Shown: positions 16,501 through 18,585 of the stretch, piece by piece
Numbering within the stretch: the first letter of the stretch is position 1
Layout of the letters: the number at the start of each line of letters is the position of its first letter
Assembly: GCA_945957185.1 (NCBI GenBank)
Contig: CAMFKA010000012.1
Location: forward strand, 1 to 18,585
DNA length: 18,585 nt
Direction: 5' to 3'
DNA from: an uncultured Chlamydiaceae bacterium
Lineage (GTDB): Bacteria; Chlamydiota; Chlamydiia; Chlamydiales; Parachlamydiaceae
The notes under the pieces: generated by a model
The model's input: only the letters and a program-made list of their open reading frames with translations
What the model was told of the DNA's origin: nothing
The model's database searches: none
Program-made: the position numbers and the translations under genes

Positions 16501-18585
16501 TAGATGATTTATTGGACGTACGGGATAATCGCGAAGCGCTAGTGCTGACCAGCAAAACCACCCAATGTTTGATCCTAAAATTTGTTGAGGAAGCTTATCG
16601 ACACTACCGTGTTAACAAAGGGCACGGGACTCCTCCAAAAACTCTTACGCTTCTTGGGGAGATTCTTGAGCATTTGACCACCTCCGGTCTTCCTATCGTT
16701 GACGAAGCCGACTCCATCCTAAAAATTATGCACGTCGTTAGCTTCAACATGGGGAGTATGGTGACTCCAAACGAACATGAAATTGCGTTTATTCATCAAA
16801 TTTATTCATTTGTGCTCAAGCAACAGGATACTATTTTAACACAAAATGCCTATGACAACGGTCTCAAACTCTTGCTCGCAGATGAAATGATCCATTGGTT
16901 TAAAAACTCAAAAGCCGAGACCTTTTGTTTGAATGCGCGAGAAGCTACATGTCTTTCACAGCTTCCTGAAGATCTTTTGCGAAATTATTTTTTTCGGAAT
17001 GCGGAGCGTAAAACCGAGCTTGATGCATGGTTTAATAGCATTCCGGAGGAGAAAGTAAGAGATCTTGTCGCTCTTGCAGCGGAAGAGGTGTCACACCTTC
17101 TTTCGTTTACGCTTCTGAAAGAGTGGAACGTTGCTTACGGCCTCGATCACAATCAGCGCACCCCCATTCCGGTGCCGTTTGAGTTTGCAAAAGTCCCCAA
17201 AAAAGGGTCTGTTTTTGCAAACCCGTACATTACCAAAAATTATGCTTTTCAATCGTACATGAAGGAAGGGGTCTCCCAAGAACAAATCTCTGATCAAGTC
17301 AAACGTTTGCAAGATCAAGCCCACAGCGAGATGCGAAAAATGGGATTGACCGATTGCACTCTCACAACAGCATGGAAAACGTTCTGCATTTTAAAGGGGA
17401 GTTTGGATGTTCCTTTGCTTGGATTTAAAACAGAACACCTTAAACTGATTACGGCACAAGTTAACAGCTCAAAAGAAAATCTCCTTGCATATACAGCGCA
17501 TTTGGTACTTCCTCAACTAGCTTTATTTAGTCATAAAATCACATGTACACCTATTAATCTCATCAGCTTGATGAGGTGGGCTTCAGGGTGTACAGGGACG
17601 TTATGGAATGATAAAAGTATGTATCATATGTTGACCCCTTTCCCTGAAAAGGGAACAGAGGCGATGACGCTTAAAATTCTATGGAAAAACTGCTCCGGGC
17701 CCGGCGCTGTCGTCATCGTTAAAAACCGAAACTCGCACAAACTGCTAGTGGAGATGAACAAAATTGCTCACGATGCGGTCATCGATGGCGGAGGTTATTT
17801 GAAGGAGCTGTCAAATAAAGAAGTCGCCAATACTATGAGTGCCCTTTCCGGTAAACCGACTGTTCACTATAACGAAATCGGCGAAAAAGTTGTCATTCGC
17901 GGAAATGAGGAAATTTCTCTGCGAAATGCCCGCCTGAAAACGCACCAACGCAGAACCTACTACGATCACAGTCATACTGTGGGAGCAAACGTGTTGCAAG
18001 ACGTTATGGCGGTCGGATTAATAACGATTGGCAAAACAATCCTCCTTCGCGACCTGCTGCAATTTGTATGGAGAATGCGCGGATTAGCGGATTTGCAACG
18101 AGTAAAGTTTATTGTTTCCCTGGAAGTGGCTACAATTATCAGGAACGAACTTGAACTGGAAAACGATGAACCTATTCGTTTCGTACACATTCTCGCTTTT
18201 GCAATCAAAAATCAGGCCAAACAGCAAGGGACTGATAACCACAAATCTTTCGATTGTCAATTGTGGAATATCCCACAACAATTATTGTTGAGAACTCTTT
18301 TTAATAAGACACTTACAGAAAAGGAGAAGTCGTCGGCATATTTGTGTTTAGAAAACGCATGGATTCAAACTGTTGCAACATCTGCGTCAGAAAGTTTTGG
18401 TGTCACAAATGTGAAAATCGATGCTGCCGATGATGTCAGACTAAAGATTCATAAAATGCAGACAATCATTCATGAATGTTACCAAACATGTCCTTTTTTA
18501 GAACGGATTAGACCTTTAAACGCCTGCTTTGAAGAGATCGAAAAGATAAGAATGCAAATTGCCGACACTTCAAACACTCCTATTT
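10545..18585 (+). CDS. Giant DUF3638/DUF3645-type P-loop NTPase (3' end outside window)
   Basis: I read this frame by hand: 2,680 codons from ATG 10545 to the window end with no stop. Residues 36-60 hold a weakly hydrophobic, Cys-rich helix (ITKIALHVILALSNCLNSLF). Residues 190-235 contain HGHAMMYEV (206-214) and YNLGAGAEYH (227-236), a possible degenerate papain-like His/Asn pair. Residues about 300-1850 are mostly unrecognised. The NTPase core follows: Walker A GSGKS (1916-1920), then LIAPQTLFENI; Walker B VDEAD (2052-2056), then SILKIMHVVSFNMG; a DUF3645-like block PVPFEFAKVPKKGSVFANPY from 2209; SGCTGT (2347-2352); DHSHTVG (2474-2480); QFVWRMRGL (2506-2514). This order and spacing agree with my recollection of the very large DUF3638/DUF3645 proteins of fungi and environmental chlamydiae, which resemble superfamily 2 helicases. 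Function and substrate are unknown; I infer an ATP-driven remodelling protein, perhaps acting in the host. Base composition is uneven (see findings). A second ATG at codon 26 has no better ribosome-binding site. Confidence 0.85.
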   Translation, partial: MNNSQIPVRSNASRWVVFNTAVENRMNDPATWRITKIALHVILALSNCLNSLFRCCRSQNVDPLYLPRENSQTPVPQELIAPLAGTSSATQFIQDALANLHTLRIAKLTAQPRTYFQTLANEFGLNSQLEGTTHSATIRLLSQFFATISPEELLGQYGIDSFMLQEIRGAILLSSATIPKTRASIATALAEGRPVLLTGGWTGAPHGHAMMYEVIPVDNATVHFRIYNLGAGAEYHQIHDVDGKSKAAPGVEWRSIQKDVLLGSNVLKAMIEMQTELRDPKEGVDTKYSAKDIYQGLFELLSPTSSHVIHGNVPFKTLQHSGICTWRSIEAFLSTRLSEAQYKKLILDVKLSSLCALCDILERSPADDLSLKILTLINKGRLKLARKVDNAFERSFVSEAYALEAIQLLKEVSRLVKSRSSLVYAEISTKAENPSTVQSPHISTPEVPPLECLFASQSSQGSGVLNADAYHYLNAYSYLNQCFVTDVQTTQENLEKAAAYAECLWLKNGGYDALNGALIQYIRKLPSSLEFWSSMNCLGQSTTSKISECLLILGEVAFKTAFMVENSPLVHPENVYCQSKLKHIFLILSGMNSKLRDKVKVKSRGLSNDNVYCMVFGKEYTPIFGEKIFSFAKYDLFGAKGLPDNLSLEMKVSKNHPNKNSELENHIFEFLLKVDPHLHGAMGKILSSSGNDPSMTDLQKNIMLLKSKALPFWMQGYRHCALAETWLIYNQVGRISSLDPKMHLKFLFLPGNANDEAVTVGLTGVYQEIFVDNPKLNKRLESYPSWIGYAYKFEGWFRPIKNVTLRSMMEKFAYWYNREKGVLSENFANGELYEIAMLFVTNEQRPSKLFAYFTKYPSKLNDPDFQVLFKFLFYDSCVTKAIKNGTNHYLCEIASKFIQERFYASFQQDEIQACVFLNQIAGALETFFPNDPVFNTTFQRFVALLGKPALEFKDALHIYMGLIEYVYRQDSPSNDQLFFALKGLVHSSFGGQYNELIDPEMVRCRNSFKFKFAKQIIQFFSLSSQVDSVVVNAVLKDRGVGDERWSCSPNPTGEIVNDRNTIIYDPFTGQLQGVNQQCPIPHKILKAPDFARLFPNLYFCDGVMNDVCKIVTPNQEENYVFLDAQKHLIVDRKNLSDGSWSRLTNLKRYLQTVKMNDETTKLQSLFHSIYIAVKYEGWVNRATPNQVHLYEQNKTGMTPYILDVDTMVLHDTDRAVALRKPSSRLSRVEAIEFIHEWYSTATDAASSTPVYIELPRYNLEFERVDGGYVSRQFSGYYLRENARIASLGRYKEYLVLENEDGHKKIILPCPELKPMNKNNSETLLPIYQFDYQTSNIFDLGLRYFVYSLDSNGVPFGNSLESNLWLAFVFVLVHKYDLSAQILMVMGDKPVPYSEQEQVVLDYIANIKMFNGDNSGEAHGIGLYARFLLARNKSVTKELSAHEIEWLLTAYQSYLQHANNAIALRLTPFEERYLCKWLLGSADCKDSTSLIPIQNRYDTLTTECVRSTQLITGSGTTNQTQQKRTQLLNHWKADAAFNQSARTPYLLTRAGYHIENHFGYFHQLAAGASGPEKDTLITACHFLKSQEQYRLLGEYLLLISERPHIYVSPAVVRKEKWSLVQQQAKELLQQYPKQKAQYAHLKQQQPELRRIISKKATVGTYSFAFTPKNQAEFTFELESYFTANISEQGSDDARAFKEWLQEVMQSRGMLTPLEQREYNRLLTDSDEVQESEHYDITSEQLTALETFLSENTEDSKSRLNQLRTSILKAARNVPPLQKLKELGGQKKIAFAEILISFARKKPELLASKNPALTQEVLDALYNDLAEYLQLATMEQQRERVLAAIRKVKKATGEKRKGLIQSLRKAACARRAYAVEKNPALLVFEYYSEKLLWDKQVAGLQLFLERKEENPVMELIMGSGKSEVLLPLLALLRADGECISMLIAPQTLFENISGNTHKIIKEAFGQTLKTLHFDRNTKLTQTKLQLMLDDLLDVRDNREALVLTSKTTQCLILKFVEEAYRHYRVNKGHGTPPKTLTLLGEILEHLTTSGLPIVDEADSILKIMHVVSFNMGSMVTPNEHEIAFIHQIYSFVLKQQDTILTQNAYDNGLKLLLADEMIHWFKNSKAETFCLNAREATCLSQLPEDLLRNYFFRNAERKTELDAWFNSIPEEKVRDLVALAAEEVSHLLSFTLLKEWNVAYGLDHNQRTPIPVPFEFAKVPKKGSVFANPYITKNYAFQSYMKEGVSQEQISDQVKRLQDQAHSEMRKMGLTDCTLTTAWKTFCILKGSLDVPLLGFKTEHLKLITAQVNSSKENLLAYTAHLVLPQLALFSHKITCTPINLISLMRWASGCTGTLWNDKSMYHMLTPFPEKGTEAMTLKILWKNCSGPGAVVIVKNRNSHKLLVEMNKIAHDAVIDGGGYLKELSNKEVANTMSALSGKPTVHYNEIGEKVVIRGNEEISLRNARLKTHQRRTYYDHSHTVGANVLQDVMAVGLITIGKTILLRDLLQFVWRMRGLADLQRVKFIVSLEVATIIRNELELENDEPIRFVHILAFAIKNQAKQQGTDNHKSFDCQLWNIPQQLLLRTLFNKTLTEKEKSSAYLCLENAWIQTVATSASESFGVTNVKIDAADDVRLKIHKMQTIIHECYQTCPFLERIRPLNACFEEIEKIRMQIADTSNTPI

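Noticed and set aside
10545..18585. Possibility that the giant gene is frameshifted or a pseudogene
   Set aside because: Codon-by-codon reading found no stop or shift, and the NTPase motifs occur in the same frame as the N terminus. The missing stop is due only to the window end.
1..18585. tRNA or rRNA genes, CRISPR arrays, transposase or integrase genes
   Set aside because: No cloverleaf, rRNA-like stretch, regularly spaced repeats or recombinase motifs were seen on reading through; the only repeat element is the one at 9286-9516.

Overview
The window comes from a member of the phylum Chlamydiae, most likely an environmental, amoeba-associated lineage outside the Chlamydiaceae. The diagnostic feature is a single reading frame joining MurC to D-Ala-D-Ala ligase, set in the chlamydial gene order murF-mraY-murD-LysM protein-ftsW-murG-murC/ddl. 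The genus cannot be settled from the sequence alone. The moderate GC content and the giant accessory gene fit the larger genomes of Waddlia-, Criblamydia- or Parachlamydia-like organisms better than Chlamydia itself.

Region 1 (1-9287, + strand) is one compact operon for peptidoglycan precursor synthesis and division. It holds the 3' part of murF, then mraY, murD, a two-LysM protein, ftsW, murG, the murC-ddl fusion and an ftsQ-like gene. Spacing is a few bases, or overlaps of 4 to 22 bases, so the genes are probably co-transcribed and partly translationally coupled. Together they make UDP-MurNAc-pentapeptide (MurC, MurD, MurF, Ddl), move it onto the lipid carrier (MraY, MurG) and polymerise it at the division site (FtsW, FtsQ, LysM protein). 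The cluster stops at ftsQ: no ftsA or ftsZ follows, as expected for a phylum that divides without FtsZ.

Region 2 (9286-9516) is an inverted-repeat element with two 47-base arms (43 of 47 positions pair) around a 137-base core. It lies between two convergent genes, and both stop codons fall inside or at the edge of its arms.

Region 3 (9495-18585) is accessory. A 302-residue protein I do not recognise lies on the - strand. About 140 bases away, divergently, starts a giant + strand gene that stays open for 2,680 codons and leaves the window without a stop. The C-terminal third of this giant carries a helicase-like P-loop NTPase core: GSGKS, VDEAD, SGCTGT, DHSHTVG and QFVWRMRGL. This order matches what I recall of the very large DUF3638/DUF3645 proteins known mainly from fungi and other eukaryotes and from some environmental chlamydiae. 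The divergent intergenic region holds two good sigma-70-like promoters and a palindrome; the giant gene's promoter is so placed that its mRNA may be leaderless. The giant NTPase, its small divergent neighbour and the shared control region are the most novel part of the window.
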